DNA of 64,000 nucleotides. It comes from Lunularia cruciata. Taxonomy: Eukaryota; Streptophyta; Marchantiopsida; Lunulariales; Lunulariaceae. This document shows positions 1 through 11,196 of this stretch, piece after piece. The translations under genes were made by a program, and so were the position numbers. Each line of letters opens with the position of its first letter. Within the stretch, counting starts at the first letter, position 1. The stretch is from positions 67,992,552-68,056,551 of the forward strand of contig OX419756.1 in NCBI GenBank assembly GCA_948567375.1, given 5' to 3'. The notes below the pieces were generated by a model. That model had not been told where the DNA came from. It did no database searches and saw only the letters and a program-made list of their open reading frames with translations.

Positions 1-1508
1 TATGCTAGTCGCTCCAACAATTCAGCGGAGGCAAAGTATAGTTCATATGAGGGAGAGTGCTTGGCAGCAGTTTGGGCAGTAGCACATTTCCGATGTTACC
101 TATTTGGTAACCCCTTCACTCTCATACTGATCATAAGCCGCTGAAGTGGTTGATGGAGTCCGACAAGCTTTCAAGGAAGCTTGCATGATGGGCTCTAATT
201 TTACAGGAGTATGATTTCACGGTTGTTCATAGACCTAGAGTGGTGAACCGTGATGCAGATGGGTCGAGTAGAAACCCATGTCCCAGCCAGCAGGATCAGA
301 CCGGAGCACGTTGGCATGGTGAGACAAATGAGGAGATGGTGCCAGGTTGGCATGCATCGGCCTTTTTGTGTATATTTGCAGAGGCTTTGGTGGTATCTCT
401 CTCAGCGCATACATGAGGAGTTATTGAGGTCACAGATCCAGAGAGTGAAGATATCGGTACAGTTCAGCGAGACATTCATGATGATGTCTTAGTGATAGAC
501 TATCTTTGCACTGGTGTTGTGGGTGGCACAATTGGGGCCAAGGAGAGAGACCGTGTTCTTCAGCGAGCCAGACAGTTCAAATTGGAGGGTAGACACATTT
601 TGCGTGTATGGGAGGATGGTAGAGTGCGAGTAGTGCCACTTCCATCTCTGAGACCACAGTTGGTCCGTCATGCTCATGAGGAGGTAGGACATTTTGGAGT
701 AAAGCGTACATATAGCTTACTCCAGAGTCATTATTGATGGCACAGTATGCAGACCAAGGTACAATAGTTTGTTGCCAGATGTGTGGTTTGTGATCGAGTT
801 AGAGCATCATTCAATGCTCCTATGCCACAGTTACACCCATTACCTATCATGGGATTGGGTTACCGTTGGAGTTTGGACTTTGCCGGACCTTTACCGCTGA
901 CTGTGAGACATCATCGGTATGTTTTGGTGATGGTAGAGCACTTCTCCAAGTGGATTGAGTTGGTGGCACTTCCTGACAAGTCTAGTGAAGGGACAGCTTA
1001 CTCGTTCCTGGATCAAGTTCTTAGTCATTTTGGTGCACCAGCTGAGGTTTTGACTGATCAGGGTACAGAGTTCTTGAGGGAGTTTCAGGTCTTGTGTGAC
1101 AAGGCTTTGATTGATCATCGTACTACATCCAGAGATCACCCTGAGGCAGATGGCTTAGCACAGAGAGTGGTTCAGACGGTGAAGAGAGGATTGCAAAAGT
1201 ATGGTTTGCAGAGAGGCCACTTGGGAGATTGGGATCTCCAGTTACCTTGGTTGGCCATGGGCTATTGGTTCAGCCGGCAAGCCTCCTTAGCATCCTTCTC
1301 TCCATACTTTCTACTCTATGGACGAGATCCAGATTTACCTACAGCCATTCGTCGAGATGCTACTATAGTTTTGGACTTGGATGACCCCAATGTATGGATG
1401 AGCGCATGTTCTCAACGGGCAGAGATCTTTCGGAGAGTGATGCCGATGGCCTTTGAGAACTTGGCGATTGCTCATCATAAAGATACTTTATGCTATGCGA
1501 CCATTTGA
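1..1508 (+). pseudogene. Ty3-type pol remnant: RNase H end and integrase
   Basis: This is the 3' half of a Ty3/gypsy polyprotein; the 5' part lies outside the window. The first 120 bases read as an RNase H segment (YEGECLAAVWAVAHF). A frame change follows at about 120-130, after which TDHKPLKWL continues in another frame. The integrase zinc module (H-x-H ... CVVC) spans about 660-795 and is broken by an in-frame TGA near 735. The core spans 783-1508 and shows SLDFAGPL (first Asp) and LTDQGTEF (second Asp). Where the catalytic Glu is expected after the HPEADGLA motif there is Gln (LAQRVV). Frameshifts, stops and the missing Glu make it non-functional. Family knowledge: the integrase uses a D,D-35-E triad to insert retrotransposon cDNA. 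Confidence 0.85.
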
Positions 1509-1526
1509 GGAGGAGGTTATAGACCC

Positions 1527-1913
1527 TTGATCCGTCGATTTCATCCAGGCGACTATGTATATCTACAATACACAACACCGACCACACTTGATGTTTCTAC
1601 AGGCCGCACGATCTTGATAGTGCGCGAGGTTTTGCCATCTGGAGTCCTTGTGTTAGAAGGACGTGATGGTGTTGTTTGGAAGGATCATGTGCGCAATTGT
1701 GCGCCATACCACCTTCCAAACATTGATGGTACTATAGACCCAAGCTTGGCACTTGTACGTGTAGGCTTGAGGTGTATGTTATGTGGCTCTTCTGGTGGAG
1801 CTGCTACTATGTTAGTGTGTGATAGCTGTTCGAGAGGATGGCATATGGCATGTATGACTCCTTCCCTCATGGTGGTTCCTCAGGGACAGTGGTTATGTCC
1901 TAGATGTACTTGA
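1527..1913 (+). pseudogene. Integrase C-terminal module with a PHD finger
   Basis: This is the continuation of the same polyprotein after a frame change; the open frame here starts at a TTG, not a true start codon. Residues 1-75 form the post-core SH3/GPY-like module (GDYVYLQY ... VLVLEGRDG ... HVRNCAPYHLPNIDG). From nucleotide 1773 to 1910 comes a complete Cys4-His-Cys3 zinc signature: CMLC, CDSC, GWHMAC and CPRC, ending one residue before the TGA. The Trp before the last Cys pair and the spacing match PHD fingers, which bind histone H3 tails. It sits where chromoviruses carry a chromodomain, so I infer a chromatin-targeting role for integration. The PHD part is intact although the upstream integrase is broken. 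Confidence 0.85.
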
Positions 1914-2081
1914 CCTATAGCTAGTTCATTCTTTATATGGTATAGATTGCAGACAGGCGACTAACGATGGGGCTCTATAGCACCCGGCCTCCTGATCTTT
2001 GCCCATTAGAGGGTATATCATATACTTAGAGTAGATGGCTATCTGGAGTTAGAGGGACCTAACCGCCAGCTAGGGGGGCAA

Positions 2082-2636
2082 TTGTGGCACTTTAGAGTCT
2101 ATGTATGACTTATGTGTGAGTTGTGCTTCTATAGTGTATGATGTTGACAGTGATGTATGTTGTGTAGTGATGTATATACGCACGACAGCTTTCATGCCAT
2201 TTGTAGTTCCACATCTAGCTGCTCGGACACTAGAGTTCCAGTGATAGTAGTTAGAGTTATTCTAGTAGTTTCTCAGGGACTACTTTCCGACAGTCTGATT
2301 TGGTGTTCGGGGTACTGACTTCACGGTGGGGCCACCGTCACTTTGCACCGTTTGCACCATCGAGTGTGCCGTCAACGGGACCGTTAGGGTTTCAGTGCTA
2401 GCTCGAGTCCAGGGGGTATAGTTTTGAAGTGAGCTCCAGAGAGCTCACTTCTCTGATGTTGAGCCTTTGAGTTCCTGGCTATGGTGGACAGAGACCGGCG
2501 AGCGTCACCTGGATTCTCTATGCTTGAGTGGGTGTGGCTTGACTGTAATCAGTGCACAGTTGTTGGCAGTTTATAGAGTGACAGATCAAGTATTGATTTG
2601 AGTTGAGTTGAGTTGAAAGTGTTAAGCAATCTGATT
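2082..2636 (+). repeat. Probable 3' LTR of the PHD-bearing Ty3 element
   Basis: The segment starts after a G-run (taggggggcaat, about 2069-2081) that could be the polypurine tract. It opens with TTGTGGCACTTTAGAG, and this opening is repeated at 2637, which sets the unit length at about 556 bp. The end does not show a clear CA dinucleotide, so the exact borders are uncertain. The 5' LTR lies outside the window, so no pairwise comparison was possible. Confidence 0.5.
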
Positions 2637-2739
2637 ATTGTGGCACTTTAGAGTCTATGTATGACTTATATGTGAGTTGTGCTTCTATAGTATATGATGT
2701 TGACAGCGATGTATGTTGTGTAGCGATGTATATACGCAC
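2637..2739 (+). repeat. Second, truncated copy of the LTR start
   Basis: These 103 bases repeat 2081-2183 with only a few mismatches, directly after the first LTR-like unit. The similarity stops abruptly at CGCACCATAG. This is either a head-to-tail LTR-LTR junction or a second insertion truncated at its 3' side. Confidence 0.7.
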
Positions 2740-2743
2740 CATA

Positions 2744-2858
2744 GTGCAAGCTAAGCTAGTTGGAAGCTTCTAGAAGCTTCCTTCTAGAAGCTACCTGCTT
2801 GGGGTGCAAGTTAAGCTAGTCAAGAAGCTTCCCAAGAAGTTTCTAGATGCCTCTAGAA
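2744..2858 (+). promoter_or_regulatory. Heat-shock-element-like palindrome cluster in a 62-bp imperfect tandem repeat
   Basis: Two imperfect units begin with GTGCAAG(C/T)TAAGCTAGT at 2744 and 2806. The first contains four perfectly phased alternating nGAAn blocks, GAAGCTTCTAGAAGCTTC (2763-2780), and a shifted TTCnnGAA pair at 2782-2789. The second contains GAAGCTTC (2824-2831) and GAAGTTTC (2836-2843). This matches the consensus binding site of plant heat shock factors. Whether it drives transcription here is unknown; it may simply be a palindromic repeat. Confidence 0.45.
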
Positions 2859-3093
2859 TATTTTGGGCTAATTTGGCTTATTCTCTACTTTGTTAGCCTT
2901 ACTAACTAAGTCATTAAACTCCATATTGTTACACTTTCCCTCTAGAGTTTGTTCCATAGCTCATCACATGTCTTTGTTACTCATTCTTCTTCTTCCATTG
3001 GTGCTTAAGACTCATTATGAGGTCCAAGATATAAAGATTGGTTGTCTTCTTTACATTATCATATTGCATTTGGGCTATCATTGTCTTGGTTTT

Positions 3094-3168
3094 AGCCTCT
3101 TCTAGCTTAGCTCATAGAGTCCTTAATTAGCTACAGGGCCAAGACAACAAACTAAGCTAGAGGAGACT
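3094..3168. repeat. Imperfect inverted repeat, 17-bp arms
   Basis: The arms are AGCCTCTTCTAGCTTAG (3094-3110) and CTAAGCTAGAGGAGACT (3152-3168), complementary at 15 of 17 positions around a 41-base spacer. The CTAAGCTAG core also occurs in the tandem repeat at 2744. Function unknown. Confidence 0.5.
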
Positions 3169-3299
3169 CTAAGCTTTGTTTTCTTGGGCCTTGTTGCTCT
3201 TGTTGGTGGAAGAGTTTGCCACAATTGTCATCAACTTCTCTTTTCAACTATAGAATGAACTCATTGTATTGCGGATCATGCAAGGTTTGCATCCTTTTA

Positions 3300-5500
3300 G
3301 AACTTTTCCAGACTTGTATCGTTCTCCTTAATCTGCTCCTTGGCCTTGATCAATTGGCTACACATAAGTGCCTTCTCCTTAGTTGTCATATGTGTTAGCT
3401 TATGTAGATGTTGTACTAGTGTTCTTGGTTTGTCAATTGTAGGGTCAAGTTCCTTGTAGAATGACAAGAACTACTCCAAGGCCTCCATCATAGGTGTAAT
3501 AATATTTATAGTGTAGACCACCATCAACCATGAAAGCAAGTTGCTTTTGCATATCATGCAACTTAGGAAGGCCTTGATAGCACTTGTATTTGTTTTTTGT
3601 TCTTTGCTATTCAATCGGGCACGCATTGGTTGGTTCTGATCATCCTCCTTTATCTCCTTATTGGTTGAGACTTGGTCATTGGCCTCTTTTGCTACTTGGT
3701 CAGTTGACCATTGTCCGCTTGTGGACTCTTCCTCCACTAGGTTGACTAGGTTGTCTCTTGTAAGTGGCTCTATACTTGGACAACATTCTAGGTTTGTCAT
3801 TTCTTCCTCTTGGCCACATTTTGCTATTTTTTTTCATTCCCAATGACCTTGCTCTTTATTTTGTGTCCCTAAAATGAATTCCATTAAAGTTGATATCCTT
3901 GATGGAGTCTTTCATAATGTGGAGGTAGGGATCTCTTCATCTCCCTCCTTTGGTTCTTTCCCTTCAAACAAAAATAACCCCATGATTGTATTGTCAATTG
4001 CCAATGGTAATGATTGTGCTTCATCATTACGGTCTAGATGTATACCTTGTTGTTGTGCATGGGTGACATGATCCAAGTGAAGAAGTCATTATTGCCTACT
4101 TCCATGTTTTCTAATGAGTTTGCCATCCAACTTGTTTGTGGGGTGGATTTTTTGACCTTGCCCATCACTTCAAATTCCCCTTTGTTTCATAGGGCTTCTC
4201 TACTTCTACTCTTGCTAGACTATATGTCAATTGTCTAACCTACTTGTTTGTGCATTTTGGAAGCCTAAATCTTGGTTCTCATCCCGTTCACCTTCTTGTT
4301 GATGATTTTTGTATTGTAGTTTTTGGCAATGAGCACAAACTTCTTCATGTGAGAAAATTCCTTATCTACTTCATGATATTTTGTGATTTCTTTTGGCAAG
4401 AGTGGATGTCCATTGTAGCACACTGGATGATAGAAGTGGATGGGGTATTTCTCCTTCTTAACTTTGTTTAAGAGGAGGACCATTATATAGAAATGTGGGG
4501 TGAAGGGGACTAAAATCATGAGTGTGTCTTCAACCATGTCACCTAACAACTTGATGACCCGTTCTTTAAAGATCCTTACCCAATTTCACAGGTTGATGGT
4601 ATTCATTCATAAGTTGGAAGAAGATTGCTTACCTTAGGTTCACATGGGGCATTCTTTTTTCATGAATAACTTCATAATTATTTTTTTAATTTCTTGTCAA
4701 ATAGGCTCCTTGAGATCCTCTATCTTGTACCCATTTGTTGACTTTTTGCCCACAAATGAGTTTTTAATCTTGTCCGTCAAAATTTTACTCAGATGGCCAT
4801 GTGAAGTTTCCATGTGTACTTGGAAAAAAAAGAGCACTCCTCTCCTAGTGCTCATTGTAGTAGTCCTTTGTCCGCATCATTGGACTTGCACTCAATGCTT
4901 TGCCACTCACATTTAGGTTATTACAAATTTCCTCTAGCAAGGAGATATACAATAAACTCCAATCCTAAAGAAAGAACCCTAGATCTTGACTCTTGAGGTA
5001 ATCAAACCTATAGAACAAACCCCACTTAGACATCTCAAAAGGCTTGCTAAAAATTCTACAAATTGCTCTTGTCTTCTCTCCTTTGCAATTTGTCAAACTA
5101 TTGCTTATTATTTTGATTTGAAAATCTACTCTATCACCAACACTTTCTTACATAGTCTCTTGAGTTTATGCACTCTGAAAAAGCAATTCTTTTTGGTAGT
5201 GGTGATGAATTCCTGCACAATGTGACAAAATTTTGATGACAAAAAAGTATGAGGAGTAAAAAACATTCTCCTTGCAATGTGAGATCCTCATTTTATAGTC
5301 CTATCAAAGTGGTCCATCATTTATCTATCATGACGGTTGTGGAAGGATTGCCTTCAACATGTGGTGCTAGGTGTCAAATGCTCAAGAGTACATTTTTTGG
5401 AGGGTGTTCATGCAGGAGGCATGAATTTGGTGGCACTTCGTCTGATGGTGGAAGTTTGTATTGAAAAAACTTTATTTCCATTAATCTTCATAACAAAGTG
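3300..5500 (-). pseudogene. Decayed minus-strand copy of the coiled-coil repeat-encoded protein family
   Basis: Conceptual reading from about 5500 down to 3300 on the minus strand gives long stretches broken by stops and frame changes. Around 4630-4450 it contains a segment ending in the PHFYIMVLLL motif (codons near 4474-4503). This aligns with the N-terminal domain of the copies at 8267 and 32930, which share FF, a hydrophobic block and HFY followed by leucines. Nearer the C-terminus (3471-3800) comes an acidic Gln/Asn/Lys-rich stretch, then a heptad-like stretch (KEKALMCSQLIKAKEQIKE). The match to the other copies is weak but collinear. No function is known. Confidence 0.4.
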
Positions 5501-5909
5501 GCCTTGTGACACAATTTTTTAATGACAGAACTTCACAAAAAATGATTCTTTGTATTTGTAGGATTGTTCATAGTGCTGATCTTTGTAAGAATGATAGACC
5601 GCCAAGAAAGCATTGCCATGACTCAAACATTGGATCCTTGTACCATTGAATTGGGTCATAATTATTATATGAGTGATTTATTTACTTTGTCTGACAACTA
5701 ATGTCACTTGTTTTGTGTTGCTCACAACTGTCTTACTTGCTATGTATTGAAATTACTATTAATAAAAAAAATTCTTCCAAGGAACCCAAAGTGGGTTATA
5801 GGATTTTTGTTGCAGATTGATATCTTTTAATAAAGAACCATGTTTTGTCATTCTTATACATTTTTCATATTTTAATATTTAATTTGATATATTTAATTTG
5901 ATACATTTA
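5501..5909. other. AT-rich stretch, nothing recognised
   Basis: No coding similarity, RNA gene or repeat structure was recognised on either strand. Confidence 0.5.
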
Positions 5910-6195
5910 AATGCCTTGGTGTGTATTGGTATGCAATGATGTGGTTTGCATGTACTTTGTATGTATTGGTATGCAATAATATAGATTGATATATTGGAAT
6001 GCAATTATATAGATTGATATATGCTTGTATGTGTTAGTATTTATTTGTATTTGGTAATACGTATGTTGTTGGTATTGGTGTGTGTTGATATTTGCTAGCA
6101 TATGTTAGGGTGAGCTTGATTGAATGAGTATTTGCTATTAGGTACTTACTTTTCATTGGTGTCTATTGGTGTTGATTAGTATGCATTGGTTATTC
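5910..6195 (+). repeat. Degenerate GTATTGGTATGCAAT-type low-complexity repeat
   Basis: Variants of GTATTGGTATGCAAT, TATAGATTGATAT and TGTGTTGATATTTG follow one another with a period near 15-30 bases. The low-complexity open frame on the minus strand (5907-6101) is a by-product of this composition. Confidence 0.7.
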
Positions 6196-7440
6196 TTGTT
6201 TTTTAACATTTGTCAAATTGGGTAGAAATGTGTAACTTTACTTCAATTTTTTAGGTATCAAAACCCTTATTATGTTGTGTGTTTAATTTTCATAAAGTTT
6301 ATGTTCATAAAATTCTAACGATCAAATTTGTATTGAAAACCTTTGAAGTACATCTATTGTTCTTCAGGTTATTCACCAAGTGTATTCACTTTTCATTTGA
6401 TAATAAGTCATCCTAATTATTGAAATATAAAAAATATTTACTTAAATTCTAGGTACTAGAGTTGCCATTCCATTGTAATAATAAATGGTTCAATACAAAG
6501 AATAGATAAAGAGTTTCAAGTTATGATAGTATGAAAAGATTATTGACTTATGTCAATGTTTGAGTGGAACAAAAAGATACTTAATAATAGGTTTAAATGG
6601 TGCTTTTAGATTAATGTCATGTATGATCACTTTTCATTTGAAGATGAGCAATTTTATTCTTTAATAGGAAATTTTTCTACTTTGATGCTAGATAAAGTTG
6701 TTGTATCAGATCATCATATACAAAGACAAACATAAAGAGATTCAGGTTGTGGAAATAGAGAAAAATTACTGGTTAATATTAAATTTGAATGGAACAAAAA
6801 ATATAAGTGTTATGTCAAAATAGAGTGAAGTGAGTTTTTTATATGGATCTGTGGGTTAGGAACTATTTTTTTCTTGAGAGAAAATATTTGACATAAAGAT
6901 CATGTTTGTTGTCAATTTCTTTGCCTAACTATTTTATTCAAAGAATTTTGTTTACTTTTATAAATGTTAATTGCACCATTTGAGCTTATTGTCATAGGGG
7001 ATTTAATTTCCTTCATTTAGAGGAGCAGAAAAGGGAGATTTTCCTTCATGAACTCCCTATTTGTTGTGCCATGAATTTTCAAAAGTTTGTAGAAAGATTG
7101 AACAAGATCAGGTAAAGAGCTTATGCTTCCTAATTTACATGGACCAAAGTGCCAATAAAAAGAGCAGCAGCTTTTAAGAGCTTCCAGCACGTGACTGTTT
7201 GATAGTGCTTACCTACTTCTTCTTTCTAGATTCCTTTGTGGTACTTTGATAATTTTCAGCTCAAAAATTTGCAAGTGGACTTGAAAATAGACTGGATGAG
7301 AAAAGTAAAGACACTCCAATTCTAGTAGAAGTACTCTTGATATTTAATACAAGCAAGAATTCTCATTGGTGAATGCGGTCATTGGTAAGTTACTAATTCT
7401 AAAAGACTGTAAAAAAATAGAAGAAAAGGCGACCACATAG
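6196..7440. other. AT-rich intergenic sequence, nothing recognised
   Basis: Both strands are full of stops and I recognise no domain, RNA gene or clear repeat. Diffuse similarity to transposon leader sequence cannot be excluded. Confidence 0.5.
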
Positions 7441-7545
7441 ATAACACAAAGGATGGGAAGACCCCATCAAGCCATACAAGGGTGCAATAACATAGGTAAA
7501 ATGGGGCTAAGCCCCAATAGAGTTGATATGAGAAATCTGCCCTAC
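7441..7545 (+). repeat. Dispersed palindromic repeat, copy 1
   Basis: The core palindrome TGGGGCTAAGCCCCA is at 7502-7516. Upstream are ACCCCATCAAGCCATACAAG and ATAACACAAAGGATGG; downstream is GAGAAATCTGCC. Near-identical blocks in the same order occur at 19983-20075 (opposite orientation) and 26283-26394 (same orientation). It could be part of an LTR leader, a MITE or a Helitron-like end; no terminal repeats were found to decide. Confidence 0.75.
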
Positions 7546-7559
7546 TGCACCTAACATAT

Positions 7560-8266
7560 TTGAGCTATGCAAGTGTGGTGCCCACATTTTTTGTTTTTCT
7601 CAAAATAGAGAAGAAGATGTGTATAGAGAAGTCGGATTGCGCCTGTATGGCTGAAGAAGGCAAAGAAAAGAGTCTTCGGGATGAAACCCGAAGTAAAGTG
7701 ACTTCAGGTCATAAGGTGAAGTACTTGGAAATGCCCTGTCAGCATACAACCCGAAGTAAGGAATCTTCGTATCGGAGGAGCTCAACTCGAGGCGAAGACA
7801 ATCTAACAACCTTTCATCGGGGTGAGAAATTCAAGAAGGGACTGTTCAAAACCGGCGGCCCATACGCGTGAAGTACAATTGACAGTGACAGGCGCATGCA
7901 AGAGGTGTGATTTCTTGGTAGAAACTCAAATTGAAGAGAGATGAAGAAAGCGTGACTCTATAAAAATTGGGCTAACGACAAAGCAATGTCGAGCAATTTT
8001 CCTTTGCCATTGAGAAGTCGTCTTGCAGGTGATCATGGGAAGGGAAATAGAGTTGAAGACGCGCTAGTGTGTAGAGGAGAAGTCAAGAGAGTGAAACCGA
8101 GAGACATTGAGAAAGCAAGAGAGATAGGAGGAGGAGAGAAGAACTCCAAATTCATAGTGAGGAATCATGCAATTCAGAGGCTAGACATGTCATGAGAATC
8201 AAAGTCTTGAGCTGACTTCGGATTACGTTCTTGGCATGGAACTAGAATGTCAGTTTTCCAGGTTTC
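7560..8266 (+). other. Leader region of the coiled-coil element
   Basis: Two short open frames (7560-7871 and 7986-8195) are Lys/Arg/Glu-rich and resemble no family I know. They share the purine-rich composition of the following ORF and may be a decayed 5' extension of it. Confidence 0.3.
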
Positions 8267-10561
8267 ATGACCAAGATAATCAAGAGTAAGTGTCTCGATG
8301 GCCCCGAGGAAGAGGGGAAGAGAGGAAATCTGGCTCGCTGGACAGAGTTGGATTGGAGATTAGTGCTTGGGAGAGAAGCAGGCGTGGAGCAGGGAACCAC
8401 ATTCTTGGGTAAGGGAGAAGTAGCAGAAGAGACTCAAGAAGTGAGAGATGCTTTCTCTTCAAAGAGAACAAAGAATGGGTATAAGGTTGAGAGTTACAAG
8501 GATCCAGTGAAGAGAGGGAACGTGAGTGCTCTCATGGCGATCCTGAAGCCGGAGAGAACGACTTATGTGATGAAACACCAAGTGGTGTTCTTCCATAAAC
8601 TATTTGCAAGAGAACCGATTAATTGGGCGAGGTGCTTCCATGGGAGGACGAGACAGATGGTGTGGAATTTGCGGGATAAGTCGCTTCCACACTACATCAT
8701 GTTGTTTGCAGCACATTTCTACCTTGGGTTGAATTTGCTGAATTCGGCGGAGCAAAATCAAATAGTATCTCACTTCCATCCCGACTTGAGAAGAGAAGTC
8801 AACATGGAGGAGCAGCAGTACATTCTTCAAATCTAGAGCATGAATGAGTACTACGCGAAGACGGGTAAGAGCGTGGAGATAGAAGCGAGTACTCTGAAGT
8901 CAAAGAAGCAGAGTCGGCAAGGAGAAGCTGAAGACAAGACAAGACCTCAGAAGACCAGGAGAGAAAACCCAAGGAGAGGCATGGTGGTGATCACGTCAGA
9001 AGACGAAGACTCAAAAGACAAAGCCGAGTGCAAGTCCGAATACTCAGAACGTGAGGAAGAACCAGAGCTCACGCTACAAAGTGGAGATACGAGTAGCAAT
9101 AGTGATGAAGGTGGAGAGATGACGTCGGTACCAGCTGCTATTGTGGAAGAAGAAGAAGTTCAGGTGGAGCTCAAGCTAGAAGATAATACGAAGTTGGATG
9201 ACAAGATACCTAAGCCCGAGGAGAAGAAGTTTTGTGATCCAGAGGGGAGTTCGTTCAAGATGCAAGGTGAAGTGTGAAGCGGGTCCGAGTAAGGTGAAGG
9301 AAGAAGCAAATGCTAGCTCGGGAAGTGAGGCATCGATTCCAATATGAAGACTGTAGAGAAGAAGGCAAGTAACAGGTGAAGAAGAAGTAAGGAAGGAGAT
9401 TGCTACGCAGGCGGAAGTAGTTGCAAGCAATGGAGTGGAGTACCTGTAGGAGATCATGTGTCCATTGTTGGTGAATTGGAGCACAAGAAGAAGGAGATGC
9501 AGTCAACATGTCCGGAGGTGAAGACTATCTTGCATGTATTGGCAAAATTAGAAGAAGAGAACTCAAAGTTGAAGAAGAGTATAACCCGAGGCAAGGAAGA
9601 AAGGGAAGTACTGCGAGGAGAGGCAGTAGTGAAGAATCAAGTGATTGAAGATTTGAAGAGAGAAGTGATGTATCGAGAGGAACTTGTTAAGAAGAGTGAC
9701 ATAGCAAGGGAAAGACAAGTAGCAGAGTATGAAATCTTGAAGCAACAGTTTGCTGATTCAAGATTAGAAATTATCCATGCTATGGCGAGGGTAGCAGCGA
9801 AGGAACAAGAACTTGATAGAGTAATGGAGAGTGTAGAAGAGAAGAAGCAACTGTGGCAAAGGGAGTTGGTAGTAAGATATAGGGAAGAAGAGAGATTACA
9901 AGAGTTACTTCGTAATCAGGAGGCAAAGATTGAGCAGAAGGAGAAGGAGAAAGAAACGATGAAAGCCGAGTTCAAGGCGGAATTGGCGATGTATAGAGAA
10001 GATTGGCTTGCAGATTGGGAACAAGAAAGGAAGATGAGATTGGAGCTATTGAAGGAGATTGTCCTCAAAATGAACGCAATGCTAAGTACAGAGGCCAACA
10101 TTCAGATTGAAGAGACGAGGCTGCACAAGTTGAAGTTGTTGGTGTAGAAGACGAGGAGGAGACAGGTGAAGGACACAGATTTGAATGCGCTATTAATTAG
10201 TCTAAGGACTCATGTAGATAGGAAAATATTAGAAGTAGAAGATAACATTGCAATTAGATTAGACTTAGTGAAATTAGAGATAGATAAACTTTAGAAAGAC
10301 GTTAGAGCCAAACCCAAAGTCTATGAAGTAGGAGTGCAGATGTCTTTAGAGTTACCAGTGGAGAAAATAGAGAAGAGTGGGTCGGGAGATAAAGAGTTAT
10401 ATAGATTGCACACTAGTGAAATTTCAGATTAGGAAAGAGAATTGCTAGATCTGGTAGAAGATGCAAGAGTTGTGAAACCCGAGGACAGAGTAGTAGGAAG
10501 TACAGTTACTTCGGGTTTGGGTTTGAAAGCCAAGGAAGAAGTAGACATCGGATCGGATTAG
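8267..10561 (+). pseudogene. Coiled-coil repeat-encoded protein, best-preserved copy
   Basis: This is a roughly 765-codon frame interrupted by in-frame TAGs at 8834, 10145, 10292 and 10430, and by compensating frame changes between about 9264 and 9457. A final TAG lies at 10559. Layout: residues 90-190 form a hydrophobic globular domain (VVFFHKLF, NWARCFHGRTRQMVW, HFYLGLNLL). Residues 190-335 are an acidic, Ser/Glu-rich linker. Residues 400-630 are a long heptad-rich coiled coil (ELEHKKKEMQ through KMRLELLKEIV), and an acidic tail follows. The N-terminal block recurs at about 4.5, 33.0 and 59.1 kb. The coiled coil and dispersed copies suggest a gag-like or accessory protein of a repeat family, but I find no zinc knuckle, protease, RT or transposase. 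Function unknown. Confidence 0.6.
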
Positions 10562-11196
10562 TAACCAATTTGAGATTTGAATAGGCAAATATGAAGAGGT
10601 GCATTGTCATTTTGGATCTATAGGTTTGTAAAGTCATTAGGAAGAGGTACATTAGGAAGATAACTGCCAAATGCTTCACTATTTAAGAGTGGTATTTGTA
10701 GGATCATGTTGTTTGGTGCCCATTATTTCTGAGAATAGATAAAGCAAAGTATTGTGAAGCAGTGCTCGTCACTTAAGCTTGATTCCAAGTATCAACTTTG
10801 TGATTGTGTTTGTGAGTGTGTGGAGAAATTTGAAGTGCAAGTCAGTGTGTTTGTTGGATGTTGTATTCCACAGCCTTGATCTTCATTCTGTGTGTTTGAT
10901 CTTGAGTGAAGTGCAATCGAAGCAATGCCTTGACAGATCTGAGAGGAATTGTAGTGTTGGTAGTATTCTGCATTTGTGAGTGCAGTGCAAAGTTGATGTG
11001 AAGCAATTTCAATCGAGGAAGTTGTGCCTTCAGTGGAGGGGTGGAACACAATTTTGAGGCAAAGTCATTTTGCAGTGAACTGCCATTTTTGGTAGAGCCT
11101 GAATCATCACAATCAAGATTGTTTGGAAAGATTTGATGGAGTTGTGGTTAAGGAGTGTGAATTTGTGACAAGATTGCGAATCAGTGCTTGTTACTC
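10562..11196. other. Downstream region of the coiled-coil element
   Basis: No coding similarity recognised. A GTGAAGTGCAATC-like short motif recurs between 10780 and 11120. This is probably untranslated sequence of the element that ends near 11356. Confidence 0.3.

Noticed and set aside
1-1913. Possibility that the PHD finger marks a host chromatin gene
   Set aside because: It is directly continuous with an integrase C-terminal module and followed by an LTR, so it belongs to the retrotransposon.
5907-6101. Asn/Tyr/Ile/His-rich minus-strand peptide
   Set aside because: Produced by the GTATTGGTATGCAAT-type low-complexity repeat, not a gene.
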